The notes under the pieces are model-generated. The model was given only the letters and a program-made list of their open reading frames with translations. It was not told the origin of the DNA and made no database searches. The translations under genes and the position numbers were made by a program. Below are positions 46,881 through 56,300 of a DNA stretch of 64,000 nt, one piece after another (the first letter of the stretch is position 1; every line of letters begins with the position of its first letter). The stretch is taken from the NCBI RefSeq assembly GCF_014695725.1, contig NZ_JACJOU010000019.1, positions 186,001 to 250,000 of the forward strand. Direction: 5' to 3'. This DNA is from Microcoleus sp. FACHB-672. GTDB lineage: Bacteria; Cyanobacteriota; Cyanobacteriia; Cyanobacteriales; Oscillatoriaceae.

Positions 46881-47162
46881 TTATTTGATAGAATTCGACA
46901 CAACTGGTTCAACCAGCAGTGTGATGTTATGAATTCCCTTAACAAGCACTCTTTGGCCGGGATTTAGGGTCAGTGAGCGTTCACATTTAGCCGGCCACCA
47001 GCTGCCTCTAAACTTGACCCGTCCTGGCTTATACGGGCCTTCAATAATTTCTTCAACAATGGCTTCTTCTCCCGGTTTTCCTAACAAATGTCTGAGGTAG
47101 TAGTTCCTTCTTTTTCTATATTTAGGTTTAACGGCATTGTAGAGCTTAAAAGGGTTAAACAT
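46881..47162 (-). CDS. NfeD-like OB-fold protein
   Basis: The 93-residue protein has a basic N-terminal third (NPFKLYNAVKPKYRKRRNYY) and then an OB-like domain with EAIVEEIIEGPYKPGRVKFRG followed by SWWPA. The GRV(K/R)F.G.WWPA pattern is typical of the C-terminal domain of NfeD proteins. Membrane helices are absent, so this is the domain alone. NfeD proteins are thought to help membrane microdomain or stomatin-type proteins; no such gene is nearby. Function is inferred from the motif. Confidence 0.75.
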   Translation of the reverse strand: MFNPFKLYNAVKPKYRKRRNYYLRHLLGKPGEEAIVEEIIEGPYKPGRVKFRGSWWPAKCERSLTLNPGQRVLVKGIHNITLLVEPVVSNSIK

Positions 47163-48801
47163 TGCTTTTGCTACCTTCTTTGGGTGAGAGAATTGTTAAA
47201 ATTAAGCAAGTCGCATCAGAAATTCCGCTGAGGCTGTTTCAGTTCCTTCGCCGGCAGCAGTCTTCGTTAGAAAAACATGAGTCGGATAATCGAACTTGCT
47301 GGGCATTGGGAAAAAGTAGGCTAAAAATTCCATGTGAACCTTCCTGATTGCGATGGTTCAACTTTACGAATTCCTCAATGCGTACAGTCTCGGCAACGTA
47401 TCACTATCAAAGGTGGTTATCTCAATGGCATCTGATGACGCTTGAGATAGCGGTTTTTACTGCAATTCCAGTGGACACTTGCCTAACTGGCAACCAGAAA
47501 GCGCCGTCTTTGCGCCGGCAAATACACTTCACTTGAGCACCCTACAACCGCAAGTGATTGACACAAAAGACAAGTGGATGTACAGTAAAAGCCCTAGTTT
47601 TTTAGCTAAAGGCGTGAAGATAGACCGGCTCGATTTGCTCAACATCAAGTCTGGAACCGTTAGCCGTCGTTAAGCTACGAGTGCTGGGTGCCGGCGCTAC
47701 AATTGCACAAATAGCACCGGCAACGAGACTGACAGGAGGCATTAAAAATCGGCAGAATTCGACAACTCTATTGGTTTGCACTTCTCTTTTGCAAGTCGTG
47801 ATTTTCACAAGAAATAAGAAAGGATAAAAATAACTGGAATTGAGCGATATCAGAAGTTGTGGCCTGTAGTCAGATGCATCCTATGGCTGTCATGTCGGTC
47901 GTAATCTGGCTTTTGTTCCTTTTATAAAGCTCAGGTTTTGTACCTTAACAGGTTTATATTTTAATTTAAAAAAAATGCTTAAACATCAGAATAACTACTG
48001 ATAAATAGGCAGTCAGGTGGCGATTAACTCTATAGCGCTTTAGTTAAGTTCAATGCTTCCAATGTAAAAAACTACAGACAGCACGATGAGAGTTTTTCTT
48101 ACAAAAAAGAAGCCGGCAGTAAAACTTCCATTCTTTCCGACCCCTTCCGGATCGTCACAGATCTGATAAAACTAAGTCGCCATTCTCTCTAAGGTAGATG
48201 CAAGCACACTCTGCTGTTGCCATTCATGGGACAATCAACCAGCCGGACTCTACACGCAACCGGATCGGCTTCGATTAGGTTAAAATGCTACGCTCTTTTA
48301 AAGAAGCTAAAGCAACTAGCTCTCAGCCGTTGTCCCGACAAACTCACCCGTCCTACGTGACAGGTACTCGACGACTATTCGGGTGCAACACCGACTTAAT
48401 ACGATTACAAACTGTGAAGCGGGATGAAGCAAACCCTCACCCTAACGCGAGTGCGAAGTGATTATCCAAATCAGTTCGTCTATTGAAAGACAAGGGAGAA
48501 GAGGAGAGAGGAGGAGGAATACTTGGAGTTTGACTGCTAGCCGGCAATCGAAATTTGATGCACGTTGAGAAGATAACCCGGAAAAGCGGTTTTGCTTAAC
48601 CTCAAAACCGGCCTTATCTCCACCTGTTTATTTACAGTTCTTAATTTCTCTTTAGGATTAAAGTCGAGCCGGTGCGACTTTAATCCTAATCCAGATTTTA
48701 TCTAAGTGCTTATATCGTTTGGTAGATGCTTAACAGTGGCGCTCGCTGTTAAGGTTAAAACATAAAGAACTTTAGTCTTAGACATTCAAGGATTTAAAGC
48801 C
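47163..48801. other. 1.6-kb region without a convincing gene
   Basis: Only short frames are open here. Some read protein-like pieces, for example LGERIVKIKQVASEIPLRLF near 47180, STLRIPQCVQSRQRITIKGG near 47370 and FLAKGVKIDRLDLLNIKSG near 47600, separated by stops and frameshifts, so part of it may be decayed coding DNA. From about 47800 on no coding sense is visible. Hairpins lie near the right end, at 48587-48753. Confidence 0.4.
48587..48753 (+). other. three consecutive hairpins upstream of the GlsB/YeaQ-type gene
   Basis: First: CGGTTTTG (48587-48594) with CAAAACCG (48603-48610). Second: TTAGGATTAAAGTCG (48652-48666) with CGACTTTAATCCTAA (48675-48689), a perfect 15-bp stem with an 8-base loop. 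Third: CTTAACAG (48729-48736) with CTGTTAAG (48746-48753). None has a clear T-run. They could be a structured leader, an operator set or small RNA. Confidence 0.6.
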
Positions 48802-49077
48802 ATGAATAATATTCTTGCCTGGGTTATTTTAGGTTTAATTGCCGGCGCAATTGCTAAAGCCATATATCCCGGTTATCAAGGCGGCGGCATTCTTGCCACA
48901 ATCTTGCTGGGTATTGTCGGCGCTTTTGTCGGTGGAACCTTGGCAACGTTCTTATCAACAGGAAGTCTCCAGTTAACAGCGACAACTTTTAGTCTTCCCG
49001 GTCTTTTTGTGGCCGTTTTGGGTGCCTTAGTTGCTATCTGGTTGTGGCACATGATTAACCGCCGCGCTTATCGTTAA
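48802..49077 (+). CDS. GlsB/YeaQ/YmgE family membrane protein
   Basis: The 91-residue protein has three membrane segments (ILAWVILGLIAGAIAKAIYPG, GGILATILLGIVGAFVGGTLAT, LPGLFVAVLGALVAIWLWHMI) with the Gly-rich pattern of the transglycosylase-associated/GlsB family. GAIAKAIYPG.QGGG.LATILLGIVGA is the family signature. Members are small general-stress proteins of the inner membrane; a direct biochemical role is not known. The ATG is preceded by AAGGA. A set of hairpins lies in the 200 bases upstream. Confidence 0.92.
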   Translation: MNNILAWVILGLIAGAIAKAIYPGYQGGGILATILLGIVGAFVGGTLATFLSTGSLQLTATTFSLPGLFVAVLGALVAIWLWHMINRRAYR

Positions 49078-49229
49078 ACGAGACTTCAATGCGTCGCGGA
49101 TGAGAGATGTGAGTAGCAATCTAACGAAGAGCCGGCAAAGAGCAAAGGCGCGGGTGATTTCATATTCTCCAGTGAATAATAACGATTTAATCAGCTGCAT
49201 TACCCGCCCTTTCCCGGCGCCAAAGGAGT

Positions 49230-49601
49230 TTATTCTGTTCTTTCAATCGCAATTTTGAGATGAGCAACCAGTGCACCAATCGCACCAATTGCCGCTACGA
49301 TTGGAAATAAACTGGTCGCAACAACTCCGCCAACAACTCCTGCGGTCAGAGGAATTTCTATTAGGGTGCGTCCTTCATCATTTTTAATAATGATACGCCG
49401 AATGTTGCCTTGATGAATGAGTTCCTTAACTTTGCTAACGAGAGCTTCGCCAGTGATAGAAAATTCTTCTACCCGAACGTTTTCTGAAGAATGAGCTTGA
49501 GGTTCAACAGTAATCCTTTCCAATCGAACGGTAGTATCTTCTTCAATCGGCGTTGAGTTAACTTCAACTGAATCGGAAGGGCGATTGTAAGGTGAATTCA
49601 T
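49230..49601 (-). CDS. DUF4342-like protein
   Basis: The 123-residue product has a polar N-terminal half (VEVNSTPIEEDTTVRLERI) and then the DUF4342-like core: VRVEEFSITGEALVSKVKELIHQGNIRRIIIKNDEGRTLIEIPLTAG, followed by one hydrophobic segment (VVGGVVATSLFPIVAAIGAIGALVAHL) that may insert in the membrane. The family is widespread with no known role; the core resembles a nucleic-acid or peptide-binding mini-domain. It converges on the GlsB/YeaQ-type gene; the two stand 152 bases apart and may both be stress genes (inference). Confidence 0.85.
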   Translation of the reverse strand: MNSPYNRPSDSVEVNSTPIEEDTTVRLERITVEPQAHSSENVRVEEFSITGEALVSKVKELIHQGNIRRIIIKNDEGRTLIEIPLTAGVVGGVVATSLFPIVAAIGAIGALVAHLKIAIERTE

Positions 49602-49775
49602 ATTTTAAGTCTCTGTGCTGAGGTTTCTTTCAGTATGGAAGTTTATTTCAGTAAATGGCTGCTTCTTTAGATATATAATTATTGCCTTAGCCATTTTTAA
49701 ACTTCCTACATCTGAATCCCTCAATGTGAGCTTTGGGGCGGTATCGCCGCCCCACCGCAATAGCCGGCTTTATCC

Positions 49776-51020
49776 CTAGTGAGTGGGTTCCGTCACACTT
49801 CCCCAAATCTTAATTGTTGTGTCACGGCTACCACTGGCTAACGTCTCTCCATCCGGACTGAAAGCCACGCACAAAACTTCATCACAATGATCAGTTAAGG
49901 TGTTGATCAAAGTTTGGCTGTTGAGATCCCAAAGTTTGATAGTCTGGTCACTACTAGCACTGGCTAACGTCTCTCCATCTGGGCTAACAGCGACAGACCA
50001 AACCCAATTAGTATGCCCCTCCAGAGTGCCGATCAAATTCTGGTTTTCCAGATTCCAAATTTTAATCCTACAGTCACGGCTGCCACTGATTAAAGTCTTT
50101 CCATCAGGGCTAAAAGCGACTGAAAAAACTGAAGCTGAATGGCCGGTAAGGGTGTAGAGTAGTTTTTTTCTTTTCAGATCCCAAATCTTAATGGTGTTAT
50201 CACGGCTGCCACTGGCTAAAATCTTGCCATCTGGGCTAAAAGCAACCGAAAAAACGGGTTCTAAATGGCCTTTCAGGGTACTAATTTGTTTCCTTTTTTC
50301 CCCATCCCAAATCTTAATCGTGTTGTCGAAACTGGCACTCGCTAACGTCTTGCCATCCGGACTAAAAGCAACAGAGGAAACCCAATGAGAATGCCCTCTT
50401 AAGGTACTGTTAAGCTTCTCTGTCTCAAGATTCAAAATCTTAATGTCACACTCATCGCTGCCACTGACGAGCGATGCTGCATGAACGGGGTTAAAGATGA
50501 CAGACCGAACTGATTCGGAATGTAGTGTCAGGGTATTTTTTAGTTGAGCGATCTCCAGATCCCAAATTTTAATCGTCGTGTCATCACTGCTACTAGCTAA
50601 AGTCCTTCCATCTGGGCTAAAAGCGACCGAAAACACTTCTTTAGAATGGTCAGCGAGTGTGTGTAAGCATTTCCATGTTTGCAGTTGCATTGCACCGGGC
50701 CGGCTCAGCAAATGTGGCGGCTGCTGTTCTACCGGCAGCATTTCTAAGGACAAGTTTTCATGAGTTAGGGCTTTGAGAATCGCCTTAGGCAGTTGAAAGA
50801 GGTGCCCGTGGGGCAATTCTAAGGAAGGGTGGGAAGGAACAGATACAGACTGATTGGCGGTGATGGCTTTATTGAGTATGGAGTCGCTCATAGCTTTCAT
50901 GAGGGTTTTTTGCTCCAAAAGAATTTTGACTTTAACCCAAACAACTCCTTTAACGGAGCAAACGTGGGAAATCCGGATTTGGTAGCTTTTTAATTTTTTA
51001 TATTTTACAAACTTTTTCAT
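49776..51020 (-). CDS. WD40 repeat protein, single propeller
   Basis: The product has up to 414 residues. Residues from about 115 to the end hold seven WD40 repeats, with phrases such as HSKEVFSVAFSPDGRTLASS and DNTIKIWDLK recurring almost unchanged. They form one seven-bladed propeller, a protein-binding platform. Before it lies a Pro/Leu-rich stretch (LELPHGHLFQLPKAILKALTHENLSLEMLPV) that may be a docking segment. There is no enzyme domain. The start is uncertain: the first ATG is at 51020, and Met41 (50900, MKAMSDS) is an alternative. It stands alone, and the partner is unknown. Confidence 0.88.
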   Translation of the reverse strand: MKKFVKYKKLKSYQIRISHVCSVKGVVWVKVKILLEQKTLMKAMSDSILNKAITANQSVSVPSHPSLELPHGHLFQLPKAILKALTHENLSLEMLPVEQQPPHLLSRPGAMQLQTWKCLHTLADHSKEVFSVAFSPDGRTLASSSDDTTIKIWDLEIAQLKNTLTLHSESVRSVIFNPVHAASLVSGSDECDIKILNLETEKLNSTLRGHSHWVSSVAFSPDGKTLASASFDNTIKIWDGEKRKQISTLKGHLEPVFSVAFSPDGKILASGSRDNTIKIWDLKRKKLLYTLTGHSASVFSVAFSPDGKTLISGSRDCRIKIWNLENQNLIGTLEGHTNWVWSVAVSPDGETLASASSDQTIKLWDLNSQTLINTLTDHCDEVLCVAFSPDGETLASGSRDTTIKIWGSVTEPTH

Positions 51021-51629
51021 AAGAAAATAAAATTTTTATTAGCTCTTTACATATTCGAGTATCCCTATCCGAATGAACACGTAAATATATTTTCCTTAAT
51101 CTCAACCACTCAGTGATTCCTCGGAGATGAAGAACAGATGAGGAAGAATTTCTCTGCTTTATCGTTTGTCGCAGCATTTTTAGCCTTAGCGAATTCTGAT
51201 ACTTTTTTCCAAAAGCGCTTCAAAATCGCCGCAAACAGTCACTTTTTTGAGTAGTTTATATTTTGTAAATTTTTCTATTTAATCAATTTCTTGCCAAAAA
51301 CTGCTTTCAGGTGTTTATCTACTTTTGCACCGTATAACCTGTTGAGCCGGTGAAGCAATCTTGGAAAAATTCATCTCACATTGATCTTATGAAATTACGG
51401 GGTGTGTAGGCTGGGAGGGTGAGATCGGGCAAATGGCTTAATAGAATTTCATCCTGATTTCATTTTGCTGTGTCAAATAATATTAGAAGGGGATTCTCCA
51501 GATTGGCAATCGGCAACCAACCCAGTTCGGGAAGGTTTGGGTGACTAAAATTAAGAATCTAAGCGATTTCAAGGAAGTAGCAGAAAACGAATTTAGCTGG
51601 GAAAAACAGAACACAGAGGAGGGAAAGAG
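51021..51629. other. intergenic region between divergent WD40 and lipoprotein genes
   Basis: 609 AT-rich bases without a supported gene. The stretch holds the promoters of both divergent genes. No strong hairpin or repeat was noticed. Confidence 0.4.
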
Positions 51630-52160
51630 ATGAAAGCTTTGCAGAAAAGTATAATAGGCTTAGGAAGTATAGGACTGATATTTTTGGCGGCTTGCGGCAA
51701 TGAAACACCGGCAACCAATTCTAGTAACACAAATTCGCCGGCTGCAACAGCTAATCCTGCAACTTCTTCTTCGACAACGACAGCTACAACGACCACTGCG
51801 ACTGAGCCTAAATCAGAAGCATCTGCTAAAACAAATCATCCCCAAACCTCCCAAGGGGGTCAAGTTATAGAATCTGGCCTGTATCATTTAGAATTGGTGC
51901 CGGTTTCTGAAGAAAATGGCACACATATCGATTTTTTTCTGCAAAAAGGTGACACTCATGAAGCTATCCCTGATGCAAAAGTAACCGCTCAAATTCAGTT
52001 GCCGGCAGGAGAACAAAAAACTCTAGAGTTTGACTATGACGTTGCAGGCAAGCACTATGCTGTTTTTCTATCAGAAAAGGCCCCTGGAGAGTATAAGGTT
52101 GTTATTTTAACCGACATTAAGGGTGAAAAAATAAATGGTCGCTTTGCGTTTAATCGCTAA
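51630..52160 (+). CDS. lipoprotein of unknown function, paired with DUF305 gene
   Basis: The 176-residue protein has a lipoprotein signal (GLGSIGLIFLAAC, Cys22) and then about 45 residues of Ser/Thr/Ala/Asn linker. From about 75 to the end is a small beta-rich domain (SGLYHLELVPVSEENGTHIDFFL, then DGTQ-like strands KVTAQIQLPAGEQKTLEFDYD and FLSEKAPGEYKVVILTDIKGEK), which looks like an immunoglobulin-like periplasmic domain. The ATG follows GGAGG at the ideal distance. The DUF305 gene starts 31 bases after the stop, so both are likely one operon acting in the periplasm, perhaps on metals. Confidence 0.8.
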   Translation: MKALQKSIIGLGSIGLIFLAACGNETPATNSSNTNSPAATANPATSSSTTTATTTTATEPKSEASAKTNHPQTSQGGQVIESGLYHLELVPVSEENGTHIDFFLQKGDTHEAIPDAKVTAQIQLPAGEQKTLEFDYDVAGKHYAVFLSEKAPGEYKVVILTDIKGEKINGRFAFNR

Positions 52161-52191
52161 CTTCTTACTGCAATACAAAGGATGTAAAACC

Positions 52192-52818
52192 ATGAACAAG
52201 AAAGTCAAAAATTATACGGTTATTGGATTCTTAGCACCTCTAGTAATCGCTGTAGGATTAAGCAGTTGCAACACTGAAGCAAGTCAAGACAATTTGACGC
52301 CGGCACCCACGGCAACTGCAACACCTGTCGTTTCTTCTAAAGCCGAAGCAAAAACTCAGATCGATCAAAAATTTATCGAACTGATGATTCCCCACCATCA
52401 AGGGGCAGTAGAAATGGCAGAAATGGCTTTAACTAAAGCTAAACGACCTGAAATTAAAAAACTGGCTGAATCAATCATTCAAGATCAAAAACGAGAAATT
52501 CAGCAAATGCAGGACTGGTATAAACAGTGGTACGGCAAAGAAATTGCTGCTTCCTCCTCAATAGATCATTCTGCACATCAAGGGATGATGAGCATGGATA
52601 TGATGGGAATGGATATGCAAGCGCTGAAAAATGCGGCAGACTTTGATAAGGAGTTTATTAAGCAAATGATTCCCCACCATCAAAGCGCTCTCATGATGGC
52701 CGAGATGGTTCTTGACACTGCCGAAAATGCCGAAATTCGTAATTTGGCAAAATCAATTATCGAAAGTCAAAATGCAGAAATCAAGCAGATGCAACAATGG
52801 CAGCAAGCTTGGAAGTAA
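52192..52818 (+). CDS. DUF305 lipoprotein (ferritin-like, His/Met-rich)
   Basis: The 208-residue product has a signal with lipobox (LAPLVIAVGLSSC, Cys24) and two copies of the DUF305 motif: FIELMIPHHQGAVEMAEMAL and FIKQMIPHHQSALMMAEMVL. Each is followed by an amphipathic helix (EIKKLAESIIQDQKREIQQMQDWY). Between them is a Met/His-rich loop (DHSAHQGMMSMDMMGMDMQ), likely to bind copper or another metal. The start at ATG 52192 follows AAAGGA; the frame is open 19 codons upstream, overlapping the previous gene, but that part is not used. DUF305 proteins often sit near copper-handling genes. A terminator follows. Confidence 0.9.
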   Translation: MNKKVKNYTVIGFLAPLVIAVGLSSCNTEASQDNLTPAPTATATPVVSSKAEAKTQIDQKFIELMIPHHQGAVEMAEMALTKAKRPEIKKLAESIIQDQKREIQQMQDWYKQWYGKEIAASSSIDHSAHQGMMSMDMMGMDMQALKNAADFDKEFIKQMIPHHQSALMMAEMVLDTAENAEIRNLAKSIIESQNAEIKQMQQWQQAWK

Positions 52819-52842
52819 GCAAACATTAATAAAATGAAGCTG

Positions 52843-52877
52843 AAAAACCTGGGTTTGTAGAAAAAATCCAGGTTTTT
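52843..52877 (+). terminator. intrinsic terminator after the DUF305 gene
   Basis: AAAAACCTGG (52843-52852) pairs with CCAGGTTTTT (52868-52877), a 10-bp stem flanked by A and T runs. Confidence 0.85.
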
Positions 52878-53318
52878 ACCATCTCAATAGAATTTTTGCG
52901 TCCATCGAGAGAAACAGTATAAATCTCAGCAACAAGCAAGTTTATAAAGGTACGAGGAAGCAGAACTAAAGCCTCTTAGCTGCCAGTATAAATAAATATT
53001 TAAAATAAAGCTAGAGACTTTTTCTAACCTGAAAAAAAGTCGTAAAGAAATTATTGGCTCAACTAAAGGGAGTTAAATTAATATTAATACTAGACAAAAA
53101 TATCAGATATCTGCTGACAAAGGCTATCATTATCACAGCGTCACTTCCTTGAAAAAGCCCCGCCGAGGTCCATTGAATCGAGTTCTAAAACCGGCAAATC
53201 GTCAACAGGCAAAGATGAGAATCACAGGGGAATAGGTCATGTTTGCCAGCTCGAAAGGCTATTCTCGAAACAGTTGGGTGCGCTTTACGATCAGTTAATC
53301 TTTCCAAAAATAACAAGT
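52878..53318. other. intergenic region upstream of the kinase-cyclase gene
   Basis: No gene is seen in these 441 bases. The last 45 bases are in frame with the kinase-cyclase gene from a TTG at 53274 but precede the conserved N-terminus. The promoter should lie here. Confidence 0.4.
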
Positions 53319-56300
53319 ATGCTCTCGATTCCAGGCGTTACCGTCCAGACGCTTCTTTACGAAAGCGCTAGTTCTCTAATTTATCGAGCTGCTCGGGAAT
53401 CCGACAGCCAGCCGATTATCCTCAAACTGCTTAAAGACAGCTACCCCACCCCTCAAGAGTTGGTGCGCTACCGCACTGAATACCGCATCACCCGATCACT
53501 GGAAAAACCCGGAGTCGTGCAAGTCTATGACTTGCAAAAGTACCAAAACACCCTCGTGATGTTTGTGGAGGACTTTGGCGGAGAGTCGCTGGCGTTCTGG
53601 ATGCAGCGGTGCCGATTTAGCCTGGAAGAGTTCTTACAAATCGCAATAGAAGCGGCTCGAAGTTTAGGTCAGATTCACGCAGCCGGCGTGATTCACAAAG
53701 ATATTAACCCCTCCAATATTGTTTACAACCGGCAGACGGGACAGTTAAAAATTATTGATTTTAGTATTTCCACCCAGCTAACACGGGAAAATCCCGTGCT
53801 GAAAACGCCCGGAGTTCTGGAAGGCACACTCGCTTATATCTCGCCAGAACAAACTGGCAGGATGAATCGCGTCCTCGACTATCGCACCGACTTTTACTCC
53901 CTCGGAATCAGCTTTTATCAAATACTGACAAATCAACTTCCCTTTACCACAACAGATCCTCTGGAATTAGTCCACTGTCATATTGCCAAACAGCCATTAC
54001 CCCCGTCTGAAGTCAATCTAGGAATTCCCCAATTAGTTTCAGACATTGTAATGAAGCTGATCGCGAAAACTGCCGAAGAGCGCTACCAAAGTGCCTATGG
54101 ATTACAAGCCGATTTAGAAGAATGCCGGCAGCAACTTCATTCTACTGGAATTATCTCAAATTTTCCCTTAGGGCGTCACGATATTTCTGATAAATTTCAA
54201 CTTCCACAAAAGCTCTATGGACGACAATTAGAAATCGAAACCTTGCTTGCTGCTTTTGAACGGGCCAGCGATTTTAAAAGCGAGTTAATGCTAATTGCTG
54301 GATATTCTGGCATTGGTAAATCAGCTTTAGTACAAGAAATTTATAAACCAATTACTAAAAAACGTGGCTACTTTATTACAGGAAAATTTGACCAATATCA
54401 ACGTAATATTCCCTATAGTGGTATCATTCGTGCATTTCAAGAATTAATTAAGCAACTACTAACCGAAAGTGAAGCTCAACTGAACCAATGGCGAAAGAAA
54501 CTATTAGAAGCACTAGGGTTAAACGGGCAAGTGATTGTCGAAGTCATTCCCGAATTGGAATTAATCGTTGGCAAGCAAACCGCCGTGCCAGAACTCGGAC
54601 CCGACGAGTCCCAGAATCGCTTTAACTTAGCGTTTAAAAACTTCATCAAAGTCTTTACCCAACCAGAACATCCCTTAGCGTTATTTTTGGATGATTTGCA
54701 GTGGTCAGATGGAGCATCATTGAAACTAATGCAATTGTTGATGAATGCTGCTTCCCCCGGATTATTCTTAATGGGGGCGTATCGGGATAACGAGGTTGGA
54801 GCAGCGCATCCGTTGATGCTTGCAGTAGAAGAGATAGCCAAAAAAGGGGCGATTATCAATCGAATTTTCCTGTCACCTTTAGATTTTTTCAGCGTTAGCA
54901 AAATTATTTGTGAGGCGCTGAATAGCTCTGAAGAAAAAGTTAAAGTCTTTGCTGAATTAGTGGAGGTTAAAACTGGTGGCAACCCATTTTTTATGAATGA
55001 ATTTTTGAAATCACTTTATACAGAAAACTTATTAAAATTTGACATTCAATCACTAAGCTGGCAGTGGGAATTAGAACAAATTAAAGCGCGGGACTTTACA
55101 GATAACGTTGTTGAACTGATGGCCGGTAAAATTCAAAAGCTACCAAAAGAAACGCAAGAAATCTTAAAACTTGCGGCATGTATCGGCAATCAATTCGATT
55201 TAAATTTATTAACTTCTATCCTTAAAAAACCTTTAAGAGAAACGACAACTGCTTTATTTGCAGCAGTCGCTGAAAATTTAGTGACGCCTCTTAACAATAT
55301 GGGAGATGTAGAACTAGCACTAATCGCTCTAGAGCTTCCAGATTCTTTGTTCTCCATTACCCAATCTCAATCCCTTGAATACAAATTTGTCCATGATCGC
55401 ATTCAGCAGGCAGCTTATTCCCTGATTCCCACGAATACTAAGGAAGCAGTACATCGGCAAATCGGACAATTTTTGCTAAAAAATACTCCTCCCAATAAGC
55501 GAGAAGAAAAAATATTTGACATTGTTAATAAATTCAATTTTGCTCTAAAATTAATTACTGAGCGCACAGAAAAAGATGACCTCGCTCAATTAAATCTGAC
55601 TGCCGGCAAAAAAGCGAAGCTATCAGCGGCCTATCAGCCGGCCCTGACTTATTTACAAACAGGGATAGAACTGTTAGCAAGCGATAGCTGGCAGCAACAG
55701 TATCATCTCACTCTCTCGCTATACGAACAGGCCGCAGAAGCCGCTTATCTCAACGCGGACTTTAACTTGATGAACCAATTCATTGAGGCGGTACTGTCAC
55801 GAGCTAAAACCGTGCTAGATAAAGTGAAAGCTTATGAGGTAAAAATTCAAGCACACGTTGCCCAAGCTAAGTTGAATAAAGCAATCCATATTGCATTAGA
55901 AATCCTAAATTTGCTGGGAGTTAAGTTACCTAAACAACCTAATAATCTCGATATTTTGTGGGGACTACTACAGGCAAAGCTCAAAATAGGATCGCAACCG
56001 ATTGCAAGCTTAGTTGACCTGCCGGTGATGACCGATCCTTACCCGAAAGCAGCGATGCGGATTCTGGCTAAAATTGCCGGTGCGGCTTACTCAAGCGCAC
56101 CAATGCTGATGCCGCTGATTGTGTTTCAAAAGATTAGGTTATCTATCGAGTGGGGGAATACTTCTGAATCTGCTTTCGCTTACAGTTTCTATGGATTAAT
56201 TCTCTGTGGCGTTGTTGGCGATATTGAAACCGGCTATCAATTCGGTCAACTCGCTCTTAACCTACTCTCACGACTCAATACAAGAGAAGTTAAAGCTAGA

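Noticed and set aside
47602-47808. 68-codon minus-strand frame with a hydrophobic middle
   Set aside because: No family match and no ribosome binding site, and it lies in a region where protein-like pieces on the plus strand are equally good.
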